DNA from: Ischnura elegans
Taxonomy: Eukaryota; Arthropoda; Insecta; Odonata; Coenagrionidae
Assembly: GCF_921293095.1 (NCBI RefSeq)
Contig: NC_060254.1
Location: 62,852,069 to 62,916,068 of the forward strand
DNA: 64,000 nucleotides
Reading direction: 5' to 3'
How positions within the stretch are numbered: the first letter of the stretch is position 1; every line of letters begins with the position of its first letter. The position numbers and the translations under genes are program-made. The notes beneath the pieces were generated by a model. That model worked only from the letters and a program-made list of their open reading frames with translations. It had not been told where the DNA came from and made no database searches. Positions 1 through 12,448 of this stretch are shown here, piece after piece.

Positions 1-1
1 T

Positions 2-100
2 TCGGAATACCAACTTACTCCACGAACAGAGGCCAAGTACAGTAAAATTGATGAGGAATTTCAAATGATGATGCAACGCAATCAGCTGAATGGCAGCAGA
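2..100 (+). CDS. Mef2: MEF2 exon a (partial at window edge)
   Basis: Reads SEYQLTPRTEAKYSKIDEEF and on to QLNGSR, the segment that directly follows the MEF2 domain in the family (vertebrate form TPHTEEKYKKINEEF). It ends in phase 0 at AGA|GTAAGA. Its start lies outside the window. Confidence 0.92.
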
Positions 101-3100
101 GTAAGATTTTGATGTCTTATGAATGTACTCACTAACACATATCCGTGTTGTTTGATGTGATATCAAATCTGAATGAAATCTTAAGGGTCGTACCATTATT
201 ACATATTTTATTTCTATTTATTTTAGGTGCCAATGACCCAATCGAATTACTCCTTACCTGTTAGTGTACCGGTGAATAGCTATGGTGACTCTTCGTCTGG
301 AATGCTTCAGCAAACTGGAAGTCCTCAAATGCCGCATACTAGTGTCAGTCCAAGGCCCTCATCTTCTGAAACGGATACAGGTATTGTAGATTCTGATTCA
401 GAATAGTATGCTATCACCTGACTTCTTTGCTTACTCCTGTGCATAATGGTGAAGGGGAGTGGAGGAGTTGGCTATCTCGAATTTACACATATTTGTGTCA
501 AATAACCATTCATATTGATGAAAAAAAATTTTTAAGCTATTCAAATTTAGTCTAAAATTTGTAATGTTAATTTTTGTTTTCGTGAGAGATTCCTTGATAT
601 TGCATCATACTTGATAGGGATTCCAAATTTCCCATCTGGAAACCGTGAAAATTTTTTTTCAGTGCAGGAAGTTCATGTTGACCAAATATGTGAGGTTTCA
701 TTAAAAAATGTAAGCTACACTGTAAGTCCATTAGAGGTAACTTGATCTCTTTGTTATTTTTATGATGAAATAATTGTTTTCTACCTCCCACAGTGTACAC
801 GTCTGGTGGAATATTAGAGATAAGCAATGGTTACCCTAACTCTACGTCCCCCCTCGGAGGGGGTGGTTCAAATTCTCCTGGTCCAAGTCCTGGTGGGAGT
901 GGTAGTTTATCTGGCAAAGGAATGTTGAAGCAAGGCACATCACCAGGCCGATCAAGTCTGCGAGTTGTTATACCTGCACCTCAGGGTGCAATGTCCGGGG
1001 ATGATGTAAGTATTTAAAACTTGTTGTACAAAATCCTTATACTCTGCTCTTCAGGGTTAAGAGGCTTGATCTATTCTGGCATTTATGCGAAATCTCCTGT
1101 CTCTCATTTAATCATTGGAGCTCTTGTTGCTATAGTAAATGGTGTATATATTTATTTCCTTTCCCTACTGATTTCTGCACCTGAATTAATGTGATATTTT
1201 ATTTATTTTAAATATCTATGAATATACGTTAGGAATTTTTTATTTCGAAAGATTCATTGTATATTATTTGAGTTAATGGAGATTGAAATTTGTTTATGGA
1301 TAAACAATCTGAAATCTTGTCATAGTGATGTTCACGTAAACCAAAATACAGTTTATTTGCGCTTGGATGGGTGATATTTAAACTCTGATTAGGGATACTC
1401 CGAGCTGGGCACTTTGCCTCAGACCCCTGCGAGCCCCTAAGGGATCCCATAAATCTTCCTCAGAATCTAAGAAGGTATGAGTGAGGTCAGGTGGTAAACT
1501 TCAAATAACATGCAATGTCAGACTTCCTAATGTCTGAGTTAATCTTCTTGTCAACACCAGGGTTTACCCATAGTGTGATCGTTTACACCCTCCATAAGGT
1601 TCTTGATTATTTAACTTGCTTGCTTTTAGCAGTGCCATTAACCAGTTAAGCCCCTTAACTGTGAATTATCCTATCTTGTTCTAAGGCCATGGTCTTCATG
1701 AACATGGTCTGTGAGAATGCATTAAGGGTTTTTCCTCCTTATTCAAACTTTAATTCCATAATCAGCTACAGTTTTTGCCTTCTGCTTTTGCTTACCATTT
1801 TCTTTGTGTAAGATTCCTCTTATGTATAATTCTTACTGCTTTACATGCTGTCATTACACCTTTACTTATGCTTTTGTCTTTTTGGCTTTTCTGCCTACAT
1901 ATAGAATGAACTGGCAAATGTGGGCATTTTGATGTGTGCTCCAATTTTTCTCCTTTTGCTTCAATTCATAAACTATACAGTTCGTTTTATTATTGATGAA
2001 AATTAATGACGTATATTCGTTTCTATTCACCTCTTGAACCTGGCATGAAATCAGTGAAGTTTTTATTTGAACTGATTTTTTGTGTGATGGTACGGAAAGA
2101 TTTACTTGATTCTACATGTTGATTTGTTATAAATTCCATCAGGAAATGCCGTGTACAGTTGTGTTGTAGCATCCTAATGGATGAATGATGTTTCTATTTT
2201 TCTAAGATGCTGGTGTTTTTATTAAAAATGTAATTTCAAACAAATAAACCTATGACAGTTAAGTTTTTATCAGCTGTTAAATTTAAATGATTTGTAACCT
2301 AATTTTAAGTACATATTCATCGGGTGAGGGAATAATTTATTTCCTTGAGAAGACCTTATTCTCTATATTTCCGGATATATATGCATAATGTCTTATTTTG
2401 CACATAATTAGCATTCTTTCTTGGCATTGTGGTCACAAATGAATTCTTCTTCCCATTTTAATCATTTGTATCTTCTTCATGTGTCAATTGTTTCAAATAC
2501 TCTTTCTAATATATTGGTGCATTAATTCCTTTATTTTGGAGGGGAAAAACTTTCCTTGTATTATTATAATCCTCCAATAAAATTCATATTGCAAAATAGA
2601 ATGAATGTTCCTTTCAAATAAGTAAAGCAATGGGAAGCAGCTATCATGGCATGCCTGCACTTTTGTGATTATTATTAAGGTAGCACCTTTATGTAAACAT
2701 TACATGGCATTAGATGGTCAGTGGTTATTCGATCATTAAATCATATGTATTATTTTTTAAGGGCAATGTATACATTTTTAATTTTCATGACTCCAGGATG
2801 TTTTTGTTGAGTTGCCATAATAATACATCCTGGAATTGATATACTCTGCCAAAGTTCCTACATTTCTTATGGGACTTAACTCTAAAAGTGAGTTTTATAA
2901 GTGGTATGCTCTCTGGAGATACTGACCCTTCTGGGGCAAAGCAACTCGGTTGTGGCTTTCTTTACTGTGATACTTATTTAGTAGGGTTTGGGTATATTTC
3001 AGGGTGTTTCTGCACGTAGTCCTTCATCCTTAAGCACTCCTGTTGTGGCACTCCAAACTACGCCTTCATCCCTCCCTGGCCTGGGCTCTCCATATCCAAC

Positions 3101-6100
3101 CTCTCTTACCGTCGTACCTGGCGGACCTTTTGGGGCTCCACAAGACTTTTCCTCTCCTCCCCCCGTTGCTGAGATGGGGCTGGCCAGTCTTGGTTCCCTC
3201 CATAACTGGAGTTCTCCTAGCTCTCTGGCGTCTGCATTGGCACATTCTGGGTTAGTTGCTGTGTATAGAAAAGATGTTACATTATCCTCACTAGGAAGTA
3301 ACCTATCATGTTTAATTTTAGATTTGAGAGAAAATATTACTCTGCATAGCATTTAAAATAATTTACGATATTTTTTTGATTTATGGTCATCATTGTAAAG
3401 AGAATGTTACACATAGATTCATTTTTTTCTACCTCTATTTGCTGTATACATCTGCAGCTATTTTCATCCTTTTTGTCATTTAGCTTGTTACTCAATGTAT
3501 CTTTGTAAATTTTCTGTCACAAATACATTTATAATTTACTGTAATATGACTTTAAAAAAGGCATTCATTAATTTTGGCACGATGGTGAAAATATTCATGT
3601 CACCAATGAAATCATTTAGTGCATTATTAGGATTTTTAATTTATTCACTAATGAATTGTTAAAATATTATTACAAGTTTACTCTCCCTGCTTTTTGTATA
3701 CTTTCTGGATTTGGCGTTGTCAAATTTATATTGAATTCAGTCCTCTATAAAATTTTACATATAACTGCTGTAGAAATGAGTTATGAATATTTTTTTTAAT
3801 TAGTACAACTACTAATAAACAAATTTTCATTCTTAATAACATTTTTTAACCGTTGTGATATTTTGTGATCAAATTTTCTGTATGTTTTTCAAAGTCGCAT
3901 CTCCCACAGATCTGTAATGCTCAGCATATTTTTTATCTGAATGTGATGCACTCTGCCTATTTGATGACAAATATGTATTGATAGAATTCAGTGATTTAGG
4001 CTTTTGAATTCTTTTATTCTGTATTATTGGGTTAAATTTGATTTCATTTTATTATTTATAATATTTTTATGGTTTACTATATACATATTGCATATGAACT
4101 GCATCTTTTTTAGCTTATTTTACTCATATTTCGATGGCTGTTCATGCATTTTACTTATTGTTTCTGAAAATCGTAGTATAAATTGCTACATTTCGGTGTC
4201 ATGAAGGTAATGGCAGAGTTAAGTATTCTGAGTAATTCATTTTTACCCTCCAAAAACTGGTAGTTCAATTGAGAAAAAAATGAGAATGTTTTATGGCCTC
4301 ATAGCGGAAATTTTCCACCCATCAACTAGAAATATTCACTTTTGTTGCAATCTTGGCTTTTTTATGTTGGACTAAACTTTATTAAATCAATTTTTAAGTA
4401 ATCCAGAGTCATGAAGCACTGACTGACAGTACAAAATTTCAGATTTCATCATTATTAAGTGTTTTCATTAAGTACTGTGGGAATTATGTTCCAGTGTCAT
4501 TACTCTGATATTTTATTTGCTTCTGCTGCTAAAAAAGTTGAAACTGATTTTATGGCATGCAAAAATCAAGAAGGAAATGTCTCAAACATAGTATGTTATA
4601 ATTCGCGTATTTTATATAGGTGGCAACTTTTATCAAGTTGGTGGTTTCCGGCAATACTTTGTTTAATTTCCTGAAAATTTTGACTGAAAAACTTAATCTT
4701 TGTTTTTCCACAGAATTTTTATTAAAACACAAACATGATTTTAATGGTTAATGCCACATCTTCTGGTGTTCGGCGTGCCGATATATCGGCGTTTGCCGCT
4801 CGGCTGAAAAGTGCGGCACGCCAATATATCGGCTTTTACGTTATTGTTGTTAAATTTGAGGACATTGAAATAAAGAAACTTATATATCAGTGAACGGGTA
4901 AAAATGTTGTGATTATTGTCCAATTTAATCTCATTAATTAAAAAAAAAACGCTTAAAAGATATCTAAAAAATTAACAATATAATGTTTATTTTTCCTAGT
5001 TGCTACATTTTATTAAAATGCCCTCCGCATTTTTCGGCTGTACCCCGGGAAGAAGGATAGCACTAAAAGGGTTAATTGTTGAAACCTTGGTCGTGTTTTA
5101 ATGAATACTCTGTGGAAATTTGTGCTTTCTCTTTGATCAGGAACTTTTTTATCGTTTACTTATTTATGTCCACGCATGCTATCTGTAAGCCTCGAGCTTG
5201 ATGTGTATTCTAATTTCTTACGTTTGTTTTCTCCTCTTGAGCAGCGGCCTGCCTCACGGCCACCCTCACTCACATCACCACTCTCACCACCATCCGCACC
5301 ATCACCTGTCCGTGTCCGGCGGAGGAGGAGGGAGTGAAGGAAGTCCCCCTCCACACCACGTGCAGCCCTCCTCGTCCCCCTTACCGATGAGAATCAAGAG
5401 TGAACCAATCTCGCCACCGAGGGATGTTGGGGGTCTTGTCGTCAGCACTGCCTCGTCTAGTGGAATGGGGGGAGGTGGAGGGCTGAGTCATTTGCCTCGA
5501 CCCAGCTCTACCGGCCACCTTACGCCCACACCTGGTGAGTACTGTCAGAAAATTTCATCCTTCCGTAATTTTTTTAAACCCACTTCTGCCCAACGTAGCC
5601 ATATGGCTAGATAGTACCATTCTGAGCATATGAGGCTCTTGAAGAAAACCCGCACTCCTTTTTGCATTCAAATTTTTACAAATATATTTTTTTAAGCTTG
5701 CAATAACTTAATCCACTCATTAGTTTATTCTTAAAGCTGGTCGAAAGAAACCCTCTGACCGTGAGAGGTAGGTGAGAAACGGAAATTTAATGCGGATGCC
5801 TATTCTCTGTAAATTATATGTAAGTATCATAAAAGTAAAAATGAAACAGCATTGTGTTGATTATTTCAACTTTCTTTCATCCATAAATGTGCTTGCCCTG
5901 AAGATTAACCTTTCTATTAAGGTCACATTAGAAATTGACCAACGTTATTTTTTGACCTCGTTACCACTCTTTGTAGCTTTATATGGCTACGAGTCATTCT
6001 GAAGAAACATGTTGATGTATCACCAGAATTATAGTTGGCCATACTTACAGTCATACTGAGAAACAGCTTCAGATTCAAGTGTCCAATATACGCGATTAAA

Positions 6101-8428
6101 TTACGTGCAAATGTATAAAAACAAGCATATTTGTTTCATTTTCTCAAAAGAAGAATGCATCATGACGCTATCGAGGGTTGATATTTTCCTGAATAGAGTA
6201 CGTCTTCGATTTACTTACAAGATGCGTTCCTTGAGACCTTGCTCTGGAGTTGATAAACCTATATTAGGCATCGAGGAGTGTTGATATCCTGCAGAATGCA
6301 ACAATGCATCACAATTGCACATTAACTCACGATTTTGAGGAACTGATCTAGCTGGGCGTGCGATGCAGCCGGAGCCGAAAAAAATCGCTGTCTGCAGTAA
6401 GGAAGAACTGGCGAAAGGCTTAACACTTCCTGACTTCACACTGGATTCAATGATTCTTTGTTCAGATTATGTCCAGTGTGGGAGTTCCTATATGCCACAC
6501 TATGTCGCATCAACCTACTCGAAAGGTGCCAAATTTGAAATTTCAGGCACGTTTGAATTTTTTGAATATTTGCATCTCTGAAAGTTTGTAAATTGAATGT
6601 GTGTACGAAGAGGACTAACTGTATGTCCAATTTACGAGTGGCAATGAGTGGTTCATCATGATTCTATAGGAATAAAGCTTATTATATGATGTTGCGTGGA
6701 TAATTAAGTATTTCCTACTTAAGAAAGAACCATAATATCTTGGGCTCTTGGGCACAGTACACGATAGGAACTTAAACGTAGCACAATGATTATAACGTAG
6801 TGTAGTGTATATCCAATCAAATGCCGTTGCTTATTCATGAAACTTCATAATAAAGTTCATTTTGTAACCACCAGGATCGTGACTGAGATTTGTAATTTCG
6901 TAATGACGAAAATTTGGTAATAACGTTTCTTTTACTATAGATTGGGTAGGCCTTTTCGTCAGGACCAACGATTTGCTTTGTAATAAGGAGAACTTCATGA
7001 TAAGTTTATTCGTATTAACGAGTCTACTATACAGTATGAAACCTTCCCGTTTTTTTCCCATTTGTCACTAAATATGTGTGACTCTCTAAATATATCCCAT
7101 GGTACTTCCTTATGGCCAGGCTATGCCTATTTCATAAATTAACTGGAGTGCACATAGCCCTGAGCATCCATCACAAGGCTCTTATTAAGTTTGGAAGAGC
7201 TAGCCATGCCATTATGTCGTGCACCCTCTTGAGGGATGATAGGGAAAGAGTTATTGTATGCAGCAAATGGTTGTTATACTCTCTCCTCCCAGAAATTAAT
7301 TCTCTCCTTCTGATTGGAACTGGGAACTCTTAAATGAAAAAGTTCTTCTTTCATGCATGTGAATGTGAGGGCAGCAGCTTTTTATTTCATAACAGAAATT
7401 AAAGGAACCAGTGTTCCCAATTCTTCTATTAATCTTCACCACTGAGTTTTTGCTATTTCTGGGATGTACGTTTTTGTGAAGAAAAAACTAGTGCACTGTT
7501 TGGCTATTAACTTCACTGGTGATTATCGTGTACTATGGTGTTTTCTTCCTTGATTAATTTTCCTTTTTCTTCCTTTGTTTTTGTCAAAGCTATTCCATAG
7601 GTTATTTTCTTTTGCATACATGCATTGGTAATATGCCCAAATATTGAATGATGTCCAATTATTCATTGGTACAATATTACATAAATGAAACAAAAGTACC
7701 CAAAGAATGTTTGCAAAATTTATGACATAAGTAGTATTTAAGGACAAAAAGAGGAATCAATTGTCATATTGCGTGGCTATCATTTTCAATCGAGTGATAT
7801 TAAAAGATAGGCTAGATGGGATTTGGTTTCATTTACCTACATTTTTATATTTCCATGATGTGGTTTTTGTTTCTATTCAAATTTAATATGGAGTTGTAGG
7901 ATATGCAGCAGTATAAAAACAAGATGGTATTCATGTCTTGAATACCTTGGAAACCAGGAATCTGGCTTCTTGATGTTTAAATTTTTGATGAATGGACTAT
8001 GTCTTTCTGTATAAAAATGATATGAAAATGTTCTGATGAAATTGCTGCATTTATTTAATATTCTTCCATATTTTCAAAAATTGTGAATTGTCATCAGAAA
8101 GGCAGAACAGCCACATCTCACATGTTTACTAAATCTGCATTGCATACACGTTTAACATATGTGATCTGTCCATTAAGCGTGTTATAGAGACATTTTAGTA
8201 AGTAAGTGGTTCATGTTTATCAAACTATTATACTCATATATCTTTACATTATTGTGTAATTCTTTATTATGTTGGGTGTTTGGGACATCTTGGTCAATTA
8301 TGTTTTTTTTTAAATCATTTCTCTGAGCAGGCGATCAGGGAGGAGGTGACCCTCGTCATGCCTCGGAATACGACGGTGGGGGTCCGTTACACAAGAGATC
8401 TCGTCTGACGGAAGGATGGGCCACATAG
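2..8428 (+). CDS. Mef2: MEF2 (myocyte enhancer factor 2), 3' part of gene, 6 exons
   Basis: Coding exons 2-100, 227-380, 794-1005, 3003-3250, 5245-5534 and 8331-8428 join in one frame (366 residues plus TAG). MEF2 is a MADS-box activator of muscle, neural and immune genes that acts in the nucleus; its DNA-binding MADS/MEF2 domain must lie upstream of base 1. Seen: the post-MEF2-domain motif KYSKIDEEFQMMMQRN; the conserved SLRVVIP block; IKSEPISPPRD, which in vertebrate MEF2 is the phospho-dependent sumoylation switch; and a basic C-terminus KRSRLTEGWAT, which resembles the MEF2 nuclear-localisation end. The middle is low-complexity Ser/Pro/Gly activation domain with a His-rich run. All junctions keep phase and have GT/AG ends. 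Alternative exons, common in MEF2, were not resolved. The call is firm; the completeness of the exon set is less so. Confidence 0.93.
101..226 (+). other. MEF2 intron a
   Basis: Short 126-bp GT..AG intron with an AT-rich tract before the acceptor. The 413-bp intron at 381-793 is similarly ordinary; nothing else was recognised in either. Confidence 0.8.
227..380 (+). CDS. Mef2: MEF2 exon b
   Basis: Acceptor TTTTAG before 227, donor GTATTG at 381. Encodes VPMTQSNYSLPVSVPVNS and then a Ser/Pro-rich stretch (residues 34-84 of the fragment). It corresponds to the start of the transactivation region. One base is carried to the next exon. Confidence 0.88.
794..1005 (+). CDS. Mef2: MEF2 exon c with SLRVVIP motif
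   Basis: Acceptor CCCACAG, donor GAT|GTAAGT. Encodes fragment residues 86-155: a Gly/Ser/Pro-rich run and then SSLRVVIPAPQGAMSGDD, the counterpart of the strongly conserved DLRVVIP block of vertebrate MEF2. Phase closes exactly. Confidence 0.92.
1006..3002 (+). other. MEF2 intron c, no other feature recognised
   Basis: About 2.0 kb of AT-rich intron. No repeat family, RNA gene or credible alternative exon could be read in it. Short open frames here lack family resemblance. Confidence 0.6.
3003..3250 (+). CDS. Mef2: MEF2 exon d, TPVV...SLP block
   Basis: Acceptor ATATTTCAG, donor TCTGG|GTTAGT. Encodes a segment starting GVSARSPSSLSTPVVALQTT, collinear with the vertebrate stretch ATPVVSVTTPSLPPQG, then LASLGSLHNWSSPSSLASAL, which matches the SLGQVSAW...ALSSLV region. 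A reading that runs through the donor stops soon after in intronic sequence. Confidence 0.88.
3251..5244 (+). other. MEF2 intron d with one MITE-like insertion
   Basis: About 2.0 kb intron. The only structured part seen is the inverted-repeat element at 4690-5125; the rest is AT-rich and featureless by eye. Confidence 0.6.
4690..5125. mobile_element. inverted-repeat element with relic hammerhead-like end
   Basis: The left arm (4706-4751, TTCCACAGAATTTTTATTAA...) is repeated in inverted, diverged form at 5072-5117 (...TTTTAATGAATACTCTGTGG). A related half-element sits at 34441-34510. Between the arms, GCCGATATATCGGC (4777-4790) is a perfect 14-bp palindrome and recurs as GCCAATATATCGGC (4820-4833). 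The right arm has GAAAC followed by GGTC, as in the 3' half of a hammerhead core. No target-site duplication was identified. Confidence 0.6.
5245..5534 (+). CDS. Mef2: MEF2 exon e, His-rich run and sumoylation switch
   Basis: Acceptor TTGAGCAG, donor CCTG|GTGAGT. Starts GLPHGHPHSHHHSHHHPHHH, then a Gly run, then MRIKSEPISPPRD. In vertebrate MEF2 the lysine of IKSEP is sumoylated when the following serine is phosphorylated, which represses activity. All key residues of that switch are present. GC content is clearly above the surrounding introns. Confidence 0.93.
5535..8330 (+). other. MEF2 intron e, nothing else recognised
   Basis: About 2.8 kb intron with a good donor (GTGAGT) and acceptor. 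Several 60-76 codon open frames on both strands have no family signature. The 6200-6580 part is a little less AT-rich, but I could not assign it. Confidence 0.55.
8331..8428 (+). CDS. Mef2: MEF2 terminal coding exon
   Basis: Acceptor CTCTGAGCAG. Encodes DQGGGDPRHASEYDGGGPLH and then KRSRLTEGWAT and TAG at 8426-8428. The basic end matches the C-terminal nuclear-localisation tail of MEF2 (vertebrate KRMRMDAWVT). Confidence 0.92.
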
Positions 8429-9153
8429 TGAGATGGGATAATTTTCCTATGGTGGAAACTGAACTTTGCCGGGTGGGGTGCAACTGGAATGGCCACAGAC
8501 TGTGTCCTTGCAGCACTCGTGCATAAGTGTGCACCTTGTGTTCCAGTATCCCTCTTGTTAGAAGTAAGGGAGGCATTTTATTAGTGATGCGGCGGTGTCA
8601 AAGATGTACACCTATAGTAACTTTCTCCCCTTCTATTCACATCAAGATGTCAAGATGAATGCCCCACTCAGGAACATTTGTTTTTAAGATGGTTTTTACA
8701 CACGTAAAGTTGTGTGAAGTATCCATGAAGACAGTTTTTGGTGAATGGATAGATTCGAAAAAAAAAGTCAATGAAATGTGATACATGTTTGATATCACCT
8801 ATAAGGTTTTAAAAAAAAAACATAGTGCCTCGAACTCTGCTACACATTTTCTGTGGAGGAAAAAGAAACAGTTTTTGTCAGATTCCCGCCGTTTGCACCC
8901 ATTTAACATCGCGTGGAAATTTAGATGGAAATTTTTGGGAATAAGCTCCTAGTTATTTTTGTTATTGAGAACTGGTCACATCATGCTTGAAAGAATTCAT
9001 CGAGGAGTGTGAGTCTACTTATTGGTGCTTCGGTGGTCATTGTGGGTAGCAGGAGAACCGTCCACCCCTTGGCATTGTGAACTCATCTACTGTATGTGGT
9101 GTTCAAGGACAGCCGTGTGTCGTGGAGTTTGGCCGTCTCATCTATGTGACGTC

Positions 9154-9159
9154 AATAAA
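9154..9159 (+). terminator. candidate polyadenylation signal (MEF2, proximal)
   Basis: AATAAA in GTCAATAAATAATAG, 726 bp after the stop, followed by a GT-rich stretch (TAGTGTGTCTTTG) as expected of a downstream element. Confidence 0.4.
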
Positions 9160-10512
9160 TAATAGTGTGTCTTTGACAGCCAGTACACGTAAATGTACAT
9201 TGTAGGATGTTTACTAATCCATTGTATGATTTGGAGTTTGTGAAGTCATTACATTTTATCTTTGGTTGGGTGTTATCTAGGTCAGTCTGTTTGATTGAAA
9301 TTTTCTACATTAGCTTTGATAAGATAAAAAATTCTTAGTTTTGCAGTTTTGAATCATGTTCAGTTTGTGGCTGAATTACCTTTGTTTGATATTTTGTGTA
9401 GGCAGATGAGGAGAGGTAATTCACAAGGAGTCAAGCTATCCTACTTGTGCATCAGGACTCAGTGATAGAAACTATGTTGCTCATGTGCTTCTGGTTGCTT
9501 TTGCTAAGAAAAACTGTGTACTTAACTCTGATTTGTTTTTTTTCTGTTCACTGTTGTAAATGAAGTACTTGTATTTTTGTTTTGTGTAACATATGCTTTT
9601 TTCTGAGGTGCTTATCGTTCCCATCCTTCTGAGAAGAAAGGAATTCTGTCATATACTCTCCCCCGTTTCTGATCTCGGAGGAGAAAGTACCAAAGTGTGG
9701 ATAGTTCACCTCGACAAGTAGTGATCAGTCAGTCCTTCAGAGTCTGAAATGTTGTTTTGTAGATACTATATAAAAATATATATATACATATACTTATATA
9801 TTCACAAAAGATATAGTATACAGAAAGAGAGAGAAAACTATCTTAATTACTTTTGAATTGATATAAAAAGAAAGAAAAAATGTTAACACTTTTGTACTCC
9901 CTTTGTGTGCAAAATGCTGCATGTGGTCACTCAGTAGTATTTATCACCAGAGGAAGATCTATTTTGATAAAGAGTGAAATTAAGTACATTCCCCCTTTTC
10001 TTGTATTCACAGTCCCCCATCAGTCCATCCTGGAAATCTTTCACTGGCTTGTATTGTTGTTGATGTTAATGCATGGCTGTGGCTTGAGAGGTGGGCCCAC
10101 GTTTGTTGTTCTGTCTGCCCTATCTCCCACTGCATGTCAACCCATTTCCCTTGGCAGTGGGTTAGCTAGGACGAGATGGGCCCACTCTTTTGTGTTGATG
10201 ACCTTGTCTGGTCAAAAGTTTTAATGGTGACCGGTGTGTGGTGTTGGTGATATATAACCCTGAAAAGCTTTATAAACTTTTGAATTATACCTGTTCCCAA
10301 CCCTTTCCTCTTACTTCCACACCTCACCAAAACATCTGCATATCAAACATTTCTTTCAGTATTTGTAAATAAGTCGACTTACAATGTGGTAACGTGGAAA
10401 CCAAGAAGTAAGGCTTTATTGATGTTACTCAAAATATTCCTTAGCTGTTGTCATTTTTTTTATTGTCATCTGTGTGTGAGCTATCTAATCTCATTTCATT
10501 TTGATTGGAATA

Positions 10513-10797
10513 CAGTAGAGTGCCGATTATCCATGGTTCGATTTGCCGTTTGTTGGATTATATCTATGAATAAGTTCCTCAACCAGCCCCCCCGATTCTT
10601 TCCCCTAAATCCTTTTCCTTTCCTTCCCCTTAAAACAGTGGTTATATCATGGAATGGGAGCAAAATATGCAGAGAAAGTATAATGCAGAAACCAAAGTCA
10701 AATCTACTGGCATAATGATCAAAAAAATACTGTCTGGCCTTTTCATTAATATTTTTGGGTTTCCTCTCCATCACTATAGATAACCAGCACTCTACTG
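10513..10797. mobile_element. pogo/Tigger-like MITE
   Basis: Terminal inverted repeats CAGTAGAGTGCCGATTATCC (left) and, at the right end read inward, CAGTAGAGTGCTGGTTATC. This style of end (CAGT...GATTATCC) is typical of pogo/Tigger elements. The left flank is TA; the right flank is TC, so the expected TA duplication is not intact. Overlapping open frames on both strands inside it are by-products of the inverted repeat. No transposase. Confidence 0.65.
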
Positions 10798-12442
10798 TCA
10801 ATTGAATTAGATTTGTACGCGTAAAGTGTTTGTTTTCATGATATTAATTCAAATCTTAGGATGTTTGCGAATTATGTTGTTACTTTTAATGTATCTAGAC
10901 CTTCATCCAAGTGATGTGTTGGTGCTTAAGTATCACTTAGAGATGACAGAGGGAGTAATATTTTTGATCACACATTGGAAAGCTTTCCGTGTTCACAGTG
11001 CATCATATTAGGTTGCAACCACATACCCCTCACCTCATTAATGTGTGCGAATGTCTGAGAGTTTGTATGTATGTCTGTGGTTCTGAGAATGTCTCTAATG
11101 AGCTTAAAAGCAGGTGGCATCAATGGGTGTCACTGGCATCTGTCTCTTAAAACTTTACCATTTCCAAGACTGCAAAATGGCACAATCTTGATGCCCTGTA
11201 CCTAGTATAAAAACCTTTAAAGGTGTTCATTCTTCTAAAAATAAATATATATTCATGTAAAACTACTATTTTAAATATGCACTTTCGTAAAGTCAGCAAA
11301 AAGTCACATTTCAAAAGTTGTTGGCTTGACAAAAAAAAAAAAGGCACACACTTTATAGTTGATCCAGCAGTAGGTGTGCTGGCACACTTTGTCCACAGTT
11401 ATTGCTATACAATGTGCTCTTCACATTTCTACTGTAGGATTGCCTTACTCTGAGTGCCTCCTGTGTGTGTGCTCGAAAAGTTTGAAAGCTTTTTAACTTG
11501 TGGATTTTGCACAAATTACCTATGCATACCGTCTTCATCCTCTTAATGATGCTCTGTGCCTTCGTAATCACTCTTGTGTTCCTCACCGAAAGAAAAGGCA
11601 ATCAAAATTCCAGACCATTTTATGAAGCACAAAACAGGTCAGACTGACTCTGCTATGTAATCTGTCCAAAGTAAGGTGGGGAAATGTCCTGTGGTTATTA
11701 TATGATAGAATTTTAGAGAGAAAATATAGTATCCTATTTTACCTAATGCATCTGCCTTCCTCCAGTGAAATGCTCTGCTTCTGTGAATATGACATGTGTG
11801 CTTTGTCTTCCATAGAAATGGAGATGGTACCTGTTTTTATCAGTAGTCTTGCTGTCAACCACTGTTTAACATCCATTGACACTTGCAGGAATGCCTATGT
11901 AATACTCATATTAGTAAATATGCTGGAAAGCTTATAGTGTGATCAAGGAAAAGACCAAAGCTGGGCAGAGTTTGCATATATAGAAGACAAAAATGGTTGA
12001 TATGTTATTGTTTAAAGAACTAAAAGTGCAATATAATTTTCATTGTTTCATGCCAAAATTTACCACATTGACATGCTTTTAGAATTTGATCTTGTCCAAT
12101 TATGGGCTGTTAATTTACATTTGAACACATGATAGTTTGCATTGTTGAACCTTTATTCACTGTTGGCTGCGTGCAGCATGTTTTTGTGATGGAAATGGTT
12201 GAAAATTGTAATTGGCAAAAGCCTGATGTACATGATCTCTATAACTGTGCCATTTCAGTGAGCCACATCAACCTTATTGCTCCTTTCCATGTGAGTATTC
12301 ACATTAGAAACTACTCCATCCTTGACCCCCACCCTTAACCCTCCTCGTACGTGACTTTGAAGTCCATCTAGGTGTGGGTTGTTGTGTGTGATGTACACGA
12401 CAGGAACCTTGTTATAATGGCATGCTCTGTGTGGAATGGGCG

Positions 12443-12448
12443 AATAAA
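12443..12448 (+). terminator. candidate polyadenylation signal (MEF2, distal)
   Basis: AATAAA in GCGAATAAAGATTTG, about 4.0 kb after the stop. The sequence from the stop to here has no large repeat block except the 285-bp MITE, which fits a single long UTR but does not prove it. Confidence 0.3.

Noticed and set aside
9880-10224. 114-codon plus-strand frame downstream of MEF2
   Set aside because: Starts with an AT-rich leader and has no family signature; lies in the probable MEF2 3' UTR.
10386-10801. Two overlapping opposite-strand frames of 109 and 101 codons
   Set aside because: Both cover the pogo-like MITE; paired open frames are a by-product of its inverted repeats.
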